A stretch of DNA of 52,767 nucleotides from Deltaproteobacteria bacterium. GTDB lineage: Bacteria > Desulfobacterota > Syntrophia > Syntrophales > Smithellaceae. Position 1 is the stretch's first letter, and each line of letters opens with the position of its first letter. Positions 17,897 through 26,388 of this stretch are shown here, piece by piece. Position numbers and translations under genes: made by a program. The DNA lies in the NCBI GenBank assembly GCA_022703375.1, contig JAKLDS010000010.1, forward strand, positions 1 to 52,767. Direction: 5' to 3'. Below the pieces are notes generated by a model. The model saw nothing but the letters and a program-made list of their open reading frames with translations, was not told the DNA's origin and ran no database searches.

Positions 17897-18664
17897 CTAG
17901 CCTTTCTCGACATAAGCGTAAGCGCTGTGATTATGAATGCTTTCAAAATTCTCGGCCTCGACGCTGTACCAGGTAAAATTATCATCGCTGTTGAGGTGCA
18001 CGGCCACCGAGCGCACGACATCTTCCACGAACTTGGGATTTTCGTAGGCCTTTTCCGTGACAAATTTTTCATCAGACCTCTTCAGGAGGGAATAGACCTC
18101 GGAGCTCGCGGAATCCTCCACGATTTTGATAACATCTTCAATCCAGAAAAATTTCTTATAACGAACCCTGACTGTAACGAGGCTGCGCTGATTGTGCGCA
18201 CCGAACCGGCTGATTTCCCGTGAACAGGGGCACACCGTTGTCACCGGAACGACAATTCCCACCAGATAATCATTTTTCTCGTTGCTGTTTTCCGCCTTAA
18301 TGAAACAGCGGTATTCCATCAGGCTTCTGGCTTTGGAAACCGGGGCGGTTTTTTCCAGGAAATAGGGGAACTCTATTTCCAGATGCGCCGACTGGGCGTG
18401 CAGTTTCTGTTTCATTTTTTCCAGCATGGCCTGAAAAGTCCGGATGCTGATTTGCCCCTGGAATTCGTTGAGCACTTCCACAAAACGGCTCATATGCGTG
18501 CCTTTGAGATGGTGCGGCAGATCAACATACATATTGATTGTTGCGTTGACGGCTTGTGTGCCGCGGGCGCGATCAAGCACGATAATCGGGTATTTGATGT
18601 TCTTTACACCGACTTTTTTAATGTCTATATTGCGAAAATCTTTCTGGTTTTGAATGTCAATCAC
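17897..18664 (-). CDS. folE2: GTP cyclohydrolase FolE2 (type IB)
   Basis: A 255-residue enzyme converting GTP to 7,8-dihydroneopterin triphosphate for folate and queuosine. Typical parts are ARGTQAVNATINMYVDLPHHLKGTHMSR-like sequence and VTTVCPCSREIS with the conserved metal-site Cys, plus FVEDVVR near the end. FolE2 replaces FolE and does not depend strictly on zinc. The start is GTG with a GAGG site. It lies between queD and nadE, so its product probably feeds QueD directly. Confidence 0.94.
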   Translation of the reverse strand: MIDIQNQKDFRNIDIKKVGVKNIKYPIIVLDRARGTQAVNATINMYVDLPHHLKGTHMSRFVEVLNEFQGQISIRTFQAMLEKMKQKLHAQSAHLEIEFPYFLEKTAPVSKARSLMEYRCFIKAENSNEKNDYLVGIVVPVTTVCPCSREISRFGAHNQRSLVTVRVRYKKFFWIEDVIKIVEDSASSEVYSLLKRSDEKFVTEKAYENPKFVEDVVRSVAVHLNSDDNFTWYSVEAENFESIHNHSAYAYVEKG

Positions 18665-18720
18665 GACAGCCTCGTAAAACGTCCATATATCCCGCCCAAG
18701 CGGGAAAAACCCTCATCCCG

Positions 18721-19092
18721 TCACTCTTCTGTATATACTACAGACGCTTCGTCCGATTCCCAAATTTTTACCCTCGATAGAGTAACCTGTTCGGCCGTTG
18801 CACGTTTGGCGATTTCCTGAAAAATAAACCTGGCCATGTTTTCCGCCGAGGGATTGCTTCCCGAAAAAGCCTCAAGATCATTGATATATTTATGGTCAAG
18901 GCAAGCAAGGACTTCGCCCAGCCATTTTTTTACCGTGCGGAAATCAATTAATATTCCCAAATCATTTAATTTAGCCGCGGCGACGGTCACTTCCACCTGG
19001 AAATTATGCCCGTGCAGCTCTTCACATTTTCCCCCTATTTCCGCAAGCTTATGTGCCGCCGCGAATGATTTTCTTATCGTAACTTCGTACAT
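18721..19092 (-). CDS. queD: 6-carboxy-5,6,7,8-tetrahydropterin synthase QueD
   Basis: A 123-residue enzyme of the 6-pyruvoyl-tetrahydropterin synthase fold that turns dihydroneopterin triphosphate into carboxytetrahydropterin, the first dedicated step to preQ0/preQ1. FAAAHKL and CEELHGHNFQ supply the zinc histidines and the catalytic Cys, and LDHKYIND and NPSAENMARF are typical. It is the first gene of queD-folE2-nadE. A small CCCGC/GCGGG hairpin (18691-18704) lies in the 56-bp gap to folE2. Confidence 0.95.
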   Translation of the reverse strand: MYEVTIRKSFAAAHKLAEIGGKCEELHGHNFQVEVTVAAAKLNDLGILIDFRTVKKWLGEVLACLDHKYINDLEAFSGSNPSAENMARFIFQEIAKRATAEQVTLSRVKIWESDEASVVYTEE

Positions 19093-19359
19093 TTTTCTCC
19101 CCGAATATTATTAATTCTTTAGCATACTTTTACAAGACAGGAAATAATTAAAAATTCCGGAAGTTGCTTCGTATCGTGCTGCCCATACCGGTTGTTTTCC
19201 CCCTCTTTATTTGTGAGGAAAAAGACTTTATGCTGGTGAAAATGACCATTAAATGATTTGACAATCGCCGGAAAAACAGACGGCAATTGCCGTTAATAAT
19301 AAATAAACCTCAAAAAAACAATAGATTGCGCCACTGCTGCCGTAGGCATAGTGCTGATG

Positions 19360-19375
19360 TGGCACACTAGTTGCT
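19360..19375 (+). promoter_or_regulatory. sigma-54 (RpoN) promoter of pilA
   Basis: TGGCAC-ACTAG-TTGCT matches the -24/-12 consensus TGGCAC-N5-TTGC exactly. pilA genes are commonly transcribed by RpoN with the PilS/PilR pair. Initiation would be near 19387, giving a 5' leader of about 140 nt. Confidence 0.88.
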
Positions 19376-19386
19376 GAAAGTACAGC

Positions 19387-19527
19387 AAAAATGATAAAGA
19401 CAAACAACCAATATAAATAAGGAGGTGACAGGCAAATAAAAAATGTTGGACAAAGTCCAAAGAATGATGTAATTTTCCAACACACAAAGCACAAAGCAAA
19501 ATCAAATGCCATTATAAGGAGGGTAAT
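19387..19527 (+). other. long pilA 5' leader with an orphan Shine-Dalgarno
   Basis: The leader contains a full-strength AAGGAGGTGA at about 19420 with no start codon at the right distance. The next ATG begins a nine-codon ORF (MLDKVQRMM), 14 nt after that site, and its first codons overlap a TTGGAC/GTCCAA hairpin. The real pilA site, AAGGAGGG, lies next to 19528. The rest of the 435-bp gap (19093-19359) shows no gene. Confidence 0.5.
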
Positions 19528-19938
19528 ATGTTAAAGATTTTCAGTAAAAAAGGACAAAAAGGTTTCACGTTGATTGAGTTGATGATTGTTATCGCGATTA
19601 TCGGTATTCTGGCAGCTATCGCTATTCCGCAGTTTCAGGCATACCGGGCGAGAGGTTATGCCTCAAGCATGATTGCGGATGCGAAAAATGCTCATACGGC
19701 TATCGCCGCCTATCTGGCTGACAATCCTGGTGTAGCAGCGCCTGCTGATGCTGCTGTCGGTCCCGCTGCAGGAGCTGTTTATACGCAGATGAGGGCGACT
19801 TCGGGAAATACAATTACGGTAGCCGCCGGTGGAGATGTGACAGTCACAGAAACTGCGGGTGGTCGCGGTTTAACTGCCGGTTCTAACTATGTAATCACTT
19901 CGGCAGGCGTCAATACTAACAATATAACCGTTCAATAA
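19528..19938 (+). CDS. pilA: type IV major pilin PilA
   Basis: A 136-residue prepilin. After the basic leader [12 protein letters not shown], cleavage is expected between Gly12 and Phe13, exposing [20 protein letters not shown] with the essential Glu5. The mature chain has 124 residues, no Cys pair, and a C-terminal half rich in Thr, Ser, Gly and Val. Only seven aromatics are present (F1, F24, Y27, Y32, Y50, Y73, Y109). It is transcribed from an RpoN promoter and ended by a strong terminator. No pilus assembly genes are in the window. Confidence 0.95.
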   Translation: MLKIFSKKGQKGFTLIELMIVIAIIGILAAIAIPQFQAYRARGYASSMIADAKNAHTAIAAYLADNPGVAAPADAAVGPAAGAVYTQMRATSGNTITVAAGGDVTVTETAGGRGLTAGSNYVITSAGVNTNNITVQ

Positions 19939-20006
19939 TCAATAGGCCTGGAAAGCGGGAGTGAGATCACATACTTTCGCGATCGAGGTAGCTGACAGAA
20001 AAGTAT

Positions 20007-20033
20007 GGGGGACAATTGTCCCCCTCTTTTTTT
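20007..20033 (+). terminator. pilA terminator
   Basis: The 18-bp perfect palindrome GGGGGACAATTGTCCCCC (20007-20024) is followed by a T-rich tail to 20033. It would end the pilA transcript before the membrane TPR gene. Confidence 0.9.
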
Positions 20034-20171
20034 ACCAATTATTTTTACTATGACCCATACGTTTAATGCGATATTCGCTGCTGCTATGGTTGGTCTGGAA
20101 CGGATAATTCATCTCCGGCAGAAAACTTTCAAAATAATTTAGAAACATAATCTCCCTCACAGGATTCTAAA

Positions 20172-21938
20172 TTGCCAATGTTTGCTGATTTCAAAATAAA
20201 GAGGGAACACCTCGTATCTCTGATTATCCTGACTTTGGCATTTCTTACCCTTGTTACCTACTGGCAAACACAAAATCATGATTTCATAGATTACGATGAT
20301 CAGATTTATGTTACGGAAAATCATCTGATTCAGGAGGAGATAAGTTTAAAGAGCATTGCCGGCACATTGACAAATGTGCACCCCCGTCACGGTCACTGGC
20401 ATCCCCTGACGATGCTGTCGCACATGCTGGACTGGCAGCTTTTCGGGAACAGGGCAGGAGGGCATCACTGGACTAATGTCATAATTCATGTTTTCAACAC
20501 AATTTTGCTTTTTTTGCTCTGGCGGATAATGACCGGAGCACTGTGGCGCAGCGCCTTTGTCGCCGCGCTGTTTGCCATTCATCCGATTAATGTCGAGTCT
20601 GTAGCCTGGATAGCTGAGCGGAAAAATGTTTTGAGCACATTTTTCTGGTTGCTGACGATGATCTGTTATGTCTGGTATGTCCGGTCACCCGTTTTTAAAC
20701 GGTATTTGACCGTTTTGCTTTTTTTTATTCTGGGGTTGTTGTCCAAGGCAATGCTCGTGACATTGCCGTTAGTTCTGCTGCTGATGGATTACTGGCCGTT
20801 GCAACGAACAAACCTCCGTCAGCAAGAAGAGCGATCAATTTCCGCTGCTTTAGTCCAGAGGCAGAAGCTGTCTTTTCTGATTCTGGAAAAAATTCCGTTG
20901 TTCATTATCGCACTGGTGTTTTCAGGCCTGGCTTTATCTGCAGCGAAAACCGGATATGCCTTTGCCAATTTGGAGTCCGTATCCTTCTCTGACCATGCCC
21001 TGAACGTCATTTTTTCTTATGCGTTGTATGTTAAGAAATTATTCTGGCCGACGGACCTCGCTGTTTTTTACCCTCACGGAATTATACTCGCGTGGCAGGC
21101 ATCACTGGCGGCAATATTTCTCATTGTTGTGACTTTTCTCGTTTGTAAAAATTTCCGAAAATATCCCTATCTCCCTGTCGGATGGTTTTGGTATCTGGTC
21201 ACTATGGTTCCCGTTGGCGGCCTGATTCGGGTTGGCGACCAGTCCATGGCTGATCGTTATGCCTATGTTCCCTTTGTAGGACTTTTCGTTATGTTGGCCT
21301 GGCTTGTTCCGCAGGTTTTTGCCAAATTACGCCAGGCAAAAAAATACATCTTTTCCATATTTATTACGTGCATCATCATTCTTACGATTTTAACATATAC
21401 TCAAATAGGAATGTGGAAAAATACGACATCTCTTTTTGAAAAAGCCTTGCAGGTCAATCCGGAGAATTACACGGCTTATAATATACTGGGCTCGGAGGAA
21501 GCCCGAAGAGGAAAACACAAGCAGGCTTTGTTCTATTATCAGAAGGCGCTGCAAATCAATCCGAAATTTTCCCGTGCGTACAGTAACGCGGGTAACTCAT
21601 TTCTCGCATTGGGGAGATATGAAGAGGCGGATGACTACTACCAGAAAGCAATCGCCATTAATGAAAAACTGGATATAGCGCATTACAATCTTGGAGTATT
21701 GAAGCTGTTGCTGAATAGACCCCGGGATGCTGTTCAATATTTTGAAAAAGCCCTGATAATCACACCGGGTTTCGTTAATGCCCGTTTCAATCTGGGTGTT
21801 GCGCTGTTCAGAACGGGAAGGATTTCAGATGCTGTTGAACATTTTGAAAAAGCGTTGGAATTGAATCCCGCGAACACGGAAGCTCAGAGGGCATTACAGG
21901 TATGTCGCGATTGGCAGAAAAAAAGCGGGGTTGAATAA
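20172..21938 (+). CDS. TMTC-like multispanning membrane protein with C-terminal TPRs
   Basis: A 588-residue protein with about ten membrane segments in the first 410 residues and about four TPR units after that (about 420-575). The first external loop carries DYDDQIYVTENHLI, an acidic pair where GT-C glycosyltransferases keep theirs. HPLTMLSHMLDWQLFG and HPINVESVAWIAERKNVLS are typical of bacterial relatives of animal TMTC O-mannosyltransferases. It may use lipid-linked sugar donors on the periplasmic side, but activity is inferred. The start is TTG at 20172 with AGGA 7 nt upstream; ATG at 20178 is the alternative. It lies directly after pilA. Confidence 0.75.
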   Translation: MPMFADFKIKREHLVSLIILTLAFLTLVTYWQTQNHDFIDYDDQIYVTENHLIQEEISLKSIAGTLTNVHPRHGHWHPLTMLSHMLDWQLFGNRAGGHHWTNVIIHVFNTILLFLLWRIMTGALWRSAFVAALFAIHPINVESVAWIAERKNVLSTFFWLLTMICYVWYVRSPVFKRYLTVLLFFILGLLSKAMLVTLPLVLLLMDYWPLQRTNLRQQEERSISAALVQRQKLSFLILEKIPLFIIALVFSGLALSAAKTGYAFANLESVSFSDHALNVIFSYALYVKKLFWPTDLAVFYPHGIILAWQASLAAIFLIVVTFLVCKNFRKYPYLPVGWFWYLVTMVPVGGLIRVGDQSMADRYAYVPFVGLFVMLAWLVPQVFAKLRQAKKYIFSIFITCIIILTILTYTQIGMWKNTTSLFEKALQVNPENYTAYNILGSEEARRGKHKQALFYYQKALQINPKFSRAYSNAGNSFLALGRYEEADDYYQKAIAINEKLDIAHYNLGVLKLLLNRPRDAVQYFEKALIITPGFVNARFNLGVALFRTGRISDAVEHFEKALELNPANTEAQRALQVCRDWQKKSGVE

Positions 21939-21939
21939 A

Positions 21940-23373
21940 ATGACGGTAATTTTCGAAAAAGAGAAATCCGCCTACCGGGAAACCCGGCGAGCTTTTTGGA
22001 ATCGTAATTCTGAAATTAAAGGTAATTCGTGGGGTGGCTACTATCACAAAAGACTAAAGCAGGTATATCGTTTTGTCATCCCCGAGGGATCTTCCGTCCT
22101 CGAAGTCGGATGCGGCCATGGGGATCTGCTGGCGTCATTAAAGCCGTCGCATGGTGTCGGAGTTGATTTCTCGGAAAGAATGATTGTCGTTGCCCGAGAG
22201 CGTCATCCCGGCCTGGAATTTATAGTTACCGATGCTCACGAACTGTCTCTTACCGGCCGAACTTTTGATTACATTGTTATTTCTGATCTGGTCAACGATC
22301 TCTGGGATGTGCAGGCGGTTCTCGAACGGCTGAAGAGCTGTTGTAAACCGCAGACACGAATAGTCTTTAATTACTATAGCCACTTGTGGGGCGGCGTGCT
22401 TCGGTTGGCACAGAAGCTGGGCATTGCTACACCTACCTTGCCCCAGAATTGGCTCACAAGAATAGATATGGTTAATCTGCTGGAGCTCTCCGGATTTCAA
22501 AGTCTGCGCAGTTGGAAGGAAATAGTGTTTCCGTTGCATATTCCATTTATCTCGGGAATTGCCAACCGTTATCTGTCCAAGATTAGTCCTTTTCGCTTCA
22601 TGTCGCTCACAAATTTTCTGGTGGCGCGCTTACGTCCGCAACCCCGAAAAGACTTGCCCGCAGTTTCTGTAATTGTGCCCGCCCGCAACGAAAAGGGAAA
22701 CATTGCCGAGTTGATGACCAGAATTCCGGAAATGGGGGCAGGTACAGAGATTATCTTCGTTGAGGGGCATTCTGCGGATGATACCTATGCGACTATCGAA
22801 CGCGAGATAGAAAAGAATCCACAACGTCGCTGTAAGTTGATTAAGCAATTGGGTAGGGGTAAGAGAGATGCGGTGCGGCTGGGATTTGCTGAAGCATCGG
22901 GAGATATTTTGATGATCCTTGATGCGGACATTACTGTTCCACCCGAGAATCTCACCCGTTTCTTTAATGTCATAGCCACGAGAGAGGCCGAGTTCGTCAA
23001 CGGTGTACGGCTTGTTTATCCGTTGCAGAATGGCGCCATGCAATTGGCCAATCTGGTCGGCAATAAATTTTTCTCCTGGTCATTCAGTTGGTTGTTGGGT
23101 CAACCAATTCGGGATACCCTCTGCGGTACCAAAGTGCTTTGGGCGGATGACTATCGCAGGCTTGCTGACAGCCGTAACTATTTCGGTGATTTTGATCCTT
23201 TTGGTGATTTTGATCTTTTGTTTGGCGCAGCCAAGCTCAACCTTAAGATTATGGAAATACCAATTAGATATCATGCCCGACGCTATGGTGACACCAATAT
23301 TCAAAGATGGCGTCACGGGGTCTTATTGCTAAAAATGGCGGTTTTTGCCGCCCGCCGCATTAAATTTGTGTAA
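21940..23373 (+). CDS. fused SAM-dependent methyltransferase / family 2 glycosyltransferase
   Basis: A 477-residue fusion. The N-terminal half (about 1-230) is a class I methyltransferase with VLEVGCGHGD, GVGVDFSERM and FDYIVISDLVND. The C-terminal half (about 240-477) is a GT-A glycosyltransferase with VSVIVPARNEKGNIAEL, FVEGHSADDT and the DAD metal motif (about 328-330) followed by DTLCGTKVLWADDY, as in polyprenyl-phosphate sugar synthases. A likely product is a lipid-linked sugar donor. The ATG at 21940 lies one base after the previous stop codon; an upstream TTG at 21931 is less likely. Confidence 0.83.
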   Translation: MTVIFEKEKSAYRETRRAFWNRNSEIKGNSWGGYYHKRLKQVYRFVIPEGSSVLEVGCGHGDLLASLKPSHGVGVDFSERMIVVARERHPGLEFIVTDAHELSLTGRTFDYIVISDLVNDLWDVQAVLERLKSCCKPQTRIVFNYYSHLWGGVLRLAQKLGIATPTLPQNWLTRIDMVNLLELSGFQSLRSWKEIVFPLHIPFISGIANRYLSKISPFRFMSLTNFLVARLRPQPRKDLPAVSVIVPARNEKGNIAELMTRIPEMGAGTEIIFVEGHSADDTYATIEREIEKNPQRRCKLIKQLGRGKRDAVRLGFAEASGDILMILDADITVPPENLTRFFNVIATREAEFVNGVRLVYPLQNGAMQLANLVGNKFFSWSFSWLLGQPIRDTLCGTKVLWADDYRRLADSRNYFGDFDPFGDFDLLFGAAKLNLKIMEIPIRYHARRYGDTNIQRWRHGVLLLKMAVFAARRIKFV

Positions 23374-23386
23374 GGAATTAAAAGCG

Positions 23387-24235
23387 ATGATTATCACGAC
23401 AGCAAGAAAAATCGCATTGGCGAGTCTTGCCTTCAGGTTACTGGCCGGCGCCCGGGCTCTGTTCGGCCTGTCCCTGGAAATCAGGGCGGCGCGGGGCGGT
23501 GTAAACTGGGCGCTGGACCTTCGGGAAGGCATTGACTTCTCCATTTATCTGCTCGGTGGCTTTGAGCTTGCCACTCTTGCCCTGTATCGGCGTCTGATTT
23601 CCCCCGGTAACTATGTGGTGGACGTTGGTGCTAATATTGGTTCACACGCCCTGCCGCTGGCGCTGCTGGTGGGATCGCGAGGTAAGGTGCTGGCTTTTGA
23701 GCCGACCCGCTTTGCTGTCGAAAAGTTGCGGGCCAACGCTGCCTTGAATCCGGATTTGCAATCACATATCGAGGTTTACCAGCTAATGCTGACGGGATCA
23801 GCCACTGACGAAGTGCCGCCGGCAATCTATTCGAGCTGGCCCCTCATCGCAGCGGAAAATCTCCATGCGCATCATCGGGGACGACTTATGAGCACTGAAG
23901 GTGCCGGGGCGGTAACACTCGACGGATTTCTGACTGACCGGAAAGTGACGCATGTGGATTTCGTCAAGATCGATGTCGACGGCAACGAGCCGGCCGTTCT
24001 GCGGGGGGCGCTGAAAACAATAGAGCGCCATAAACCGAAAATTCTGATGGAGATAGCGCCCTGCCTCTACGACGATGCTCCGGAACAATTTCAATGGATG
24101 CTGAGCATTTTCGGTGATTTGGGCTACTCGCTTACTGATGCCAACACTACCAGAGAATTGCCTATGCAGTTTGACGCGCTTGCCCGGTTGATTCCGTCTG
24201 GTGCGTCCCGTAACGGACTTTTTAGCGCGAAGTAG
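23387..24235 (+). CDS. FkbM family methyltransferase
   Basis: A 282-residue SAM-dependent methyltransferase. YVVDVGANIGSHALPLALLVG is the SAM motif, VLAFEPTRFAVEKLRANAALN follows it, and VDFVKIDVDGNEPAVLRGA is the FkbM signature. Such enzymes O-methylate sugars or polyketides. The start at 23387 has AAGGA about 10 nt upstream, 13 bp after the previous stop codon. It is probably the last gene of the unit starting at 20172. Confidence 0.88.
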   Translation: MIITTARKIALASLAFRLLAGARALFGLSLEIRAARGGVNWALDLREGIDFSIYLLGGFELATLALYRRLISPGNYVVDVGANIGSHALPLALLVGSRGKVLAFEPTRFAVEKLRANAALNPDLQSHIEVYQLMLTGSATDEVPPAIYSSWPLIAAENLHAHHRGRLMSTEGAGAVTLDGFLTDRKVTHVDFVKIDVDGNEPAVLRGALKTIERHKPKILMEIAPCLYDDAPEQFQWMLSIFGDLGYSLTDANTTRELPMQFDALARLIPSGASRNGLFSAK

Positions 24236-24394
24236 AGATCGTCTGGTGCCGGGTCGAATTTCAATAAAAGGTTGTTTTGTCTTGTAACGGTGTGATGCAG
24301 AAATCATTAATTAACTTTCCTTAAGATATTATAAAAAATGTTGAAGGCAGATAGTTGAGATTTGGATAAATATTTAACGTAACTTAATATTTAA

Positions 24395-24423
24395 TTGACA
24401 TCAAAACATAGCTTCCCTATACT
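24395..24423 (+). promoter_or_regulatory. sigma-70-type promoter inside the glycan cluster
   Basis: -35 TTGACA (24395-24400), 17-bp spacer, -10 TATACT (24418-24423). It lies in the 252-bp gap after the FkbM gene, so the five genes from 24488 form a separate transcription unit. Confidence 0.78.
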
Positions 24424-24487
24424 CCTGCTGGCAAAAGTATTTTCTTACAAACTAAGTTGTTTAAATGATTAAAGGCGGAGGTAATAT

Positions 24488-25444
24488 TTGATCGAAGGTA
24501 AAAAAATACTAATCACAGGCGGCGGCGGGTTTATCGGATCGCACCTTTGTGAGCGATTGGCACCGTATAACCGGATAGTGGTTTACGACAATGGGCATCG
24601 CGATGCTATCCGTTACACCGAGTTATTGGATATGCCCAACGTCACTCTGATTAAAGGGGATGTTCTGGATGCGGTTCATCTGCAGCGGGCTATCGCTGGC
24701 TGTCAAATCGTCGTACACATGGCAGCCATTGCCGGAATTGATACTGTTATTAAAAAGCCTATAGTCACGATGAATGTTAACTTGATGGGTACCAAAAATG
24801 TTCTGGATACTGTAATTAAGAATGGTGGAGTGACGCGCTTGATAGATTTTTCAACCAGCGAGGTGTATGGGCCTTACGTCTATCAAGCGGACGAGAATGG
24901 TTTGACCACCCAGGGGCCGGTCGGTGAGATGCGATGGGCTTATGCCGTCAGCAAGCTGGCCGCCGAGCACCTGACGCACTGCTATTACGAAGAATACGGT
25001 TTGCCTGTGGTTACAATCCGGCCATTCAACATCTATGGCCCGCGGCAGGTGGGTGAAGGAGCGATTCACCGCTTCATCGTGGCGGCCAGGCAGGGGATTC
25101 CCCTGACAGTCTATGGCGATGGCAATCAGATCCGCGCGTGGTGCTACATCGACGACTTCATCAATGGCTTGCTTCTGGCTTTGGAAAAAGAGGAAGCCGT
25201 AGGTCAGGTGTTCAACATCGGAGATCCCAAGCAGACAACCTCAATCCTGGGATTGGCGGAGCAAATCGTCAGGCTGACAGGCAATCATACGCACATAAAG
25301 TTTGCTGAGGCTACCATGCCCGACGTGCAGGTACGCGTACCCTCGATCCATAAGGCCAGGCAGATCCTGGGTTATGAGCCGGCCGTCAGCCTGGAGGATG
25401 GGCTGTCCCGGACAATAGTCTGGTACGGAGAACACCAAGAATGA
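24488..25444 (+). CDS. NAD-dependent sugar epimerase/dehydratase (extended SDR)
   Basis: A 318-residue nucleotide-sugar enzyme. ILITGGGGFIGSHL binds NAD. The catalytic elements are FSTSEVYG and Tyr152/Lys156 in YAVSK, followed by RPFNIYGPRQ and a C-terminal half that binds the nucleotide. It resembles UDP-glucose 4-epimerases and UDP-glucuronate decarboxylases, but the exact substrate cannot be read. Its start is TTG with GGAGG 7 nt upstream. It overlaps the next SDR gene by 4 bp. Confidence 0.86.
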   Translation: MIEGKKILITGGGGFIGSHLCERLAPYNRIVVYDNGHRDAIRYTELLDMPNVTLIKGDVLDAVHLQRAIAGCQIVVHMAAIAGIDTVIKKPIVTMNVNLMGTKNVLDTVIKNGGVTRLIDFSTSEVYGPYVYQADENGLTTQGPVGEMRWAYAVSKLAAEHLTHCYYEEYGLPVVTIRPFNIYGPRQVGEGAIHRFIVAARQGIPLTVYGDGNQIRAWCYIDDFINGLLLALEKEEAVGQVFNIGDPKQTTSILGLAEQIVRLTGNHTHIKFAEATMPDVQVRVPSIHKARQILGYEPAVSLEDGLSRTIVWYGEHQE

Positions 25445-26388
25445 CGCTACGCGTGATTATCCCCGGCGCCTCAGGTTTTATCGGGCGCAATCTGATCCAG
25501 ACTATTCCGGCCGACTGGGAAGTGGTTGCCGTGTACAACAAAAGCAATGATTTTCCAACGTGGGTCGAGCAGAAAAAACTGCCGCATGTCACGGCCGTAG
25601 GTTGTGACTTGACGGATGAGGCGGCGGTGCGTCGGTTGGCCGGCCGTGCGGGAAAGCGGTTTGATGCCTGCGTTTTTCTTGCTGCTAATGGCGACCCGGC
25701 CTGCTCAGTCGAGCATCCTGTCCTTGATTTGCAAGCCACCGTGGTCACTCTTATAAATTTCCTGAGCCACTTTGAGATAAACAGATTTATTTATTTCTCC
25801 TCAGGAGCGGTTTACGATGGACTGTCAGGCGCTGTTTCCCCGGAAGTAAAGGTTTCTCCATATCTGCCCTATGCGATTACCAATTGGGCCTGCGAGCATT
25901 ATGTGCAGGCATTTACAAACCGGGGACGGATTGGGCAATACGTCAATCTGCGTTTTTTCGGCGCTTATGGCCCCTATGAGCCTACCCGCAAACTCTATAA
26001 CCGGTTGGTGCGTCGTTTTGCTTTCGAGCGTGTGCCGCAGTTCACCGTCCGGGGTAACGGATGCAACTACATTGATGCGATGTACGTGGAAGATGCGGTT
26101 CGTGGTGTCCTGGCTGTGCTGGAAAGCGATCAGGGAAACCTCACGTTGGATTTTTGCAGCGGTACGCCAATAACGATTAATGAGTTGGTGGAAATTGCCG
26201 GCCGTACCTTTGATATTGAGAATATTAAAATTGAACACAGCGGGCATGTTCCGGAATACATAAACTTCTCTGCTTCGGGGGAGGCAATGGCACAGATGTT
26301 TCATTTCCGTCCCCAAATATCCCTGGAGGAAGGATTACAAAGGTTCGCCGAGTTTCTGAGACAGAGAGAGGAAAACCCCCGTGGTTGA
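25441..26388 (+). CDS. SDR-family sugar enzyme lacking the catalytic Lys
   Basis: A 315-residue extended SDR with the nucleotide motif IIPGASGFIGRNL, FSSGAVYDG and RFFGAYGPYEP. The usual YxxxK is replaced by Tyr144-Ala-Ile-Thr-Asn148 (YAITN). The codon AAT is unambiguous. Without Lys the normal hydride-transfer chemistry is doubtful. It may be a regulatory partner of the SDR just upstream or use different chemistry. Its start overlaps that gene (ATGA), and its end overlaps the flavoprotein gene. Confidence 0.82.
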   Translation: MTLRVIIPGASGFIGRNLIQTIPADWEVVAVYNKSNDFPTWVEQKKLPHVTAVGCDLTDEAAVRRLAGRAGKRFDACVFLAANGDPACSVEHPVLDLQATVVTLINFLSHFEINRFIYFSSGAVYDGLSGAVSPEVKVSPYLPYAITNWACEHYVQAFTNRGRIGQYVNLRFFGAYGPYEPTRKLYNRLVRRFAFERVPQFTVRGNGCNYIDAMYVEDAVRGVLAVLESDQGNLTLDFCSGTPITINELVEIAGRTFDIENIKIEHSGHVPEYINFSASGEAMAQMFHFRPQISLEEGLQRFAEFLRQREENPRG

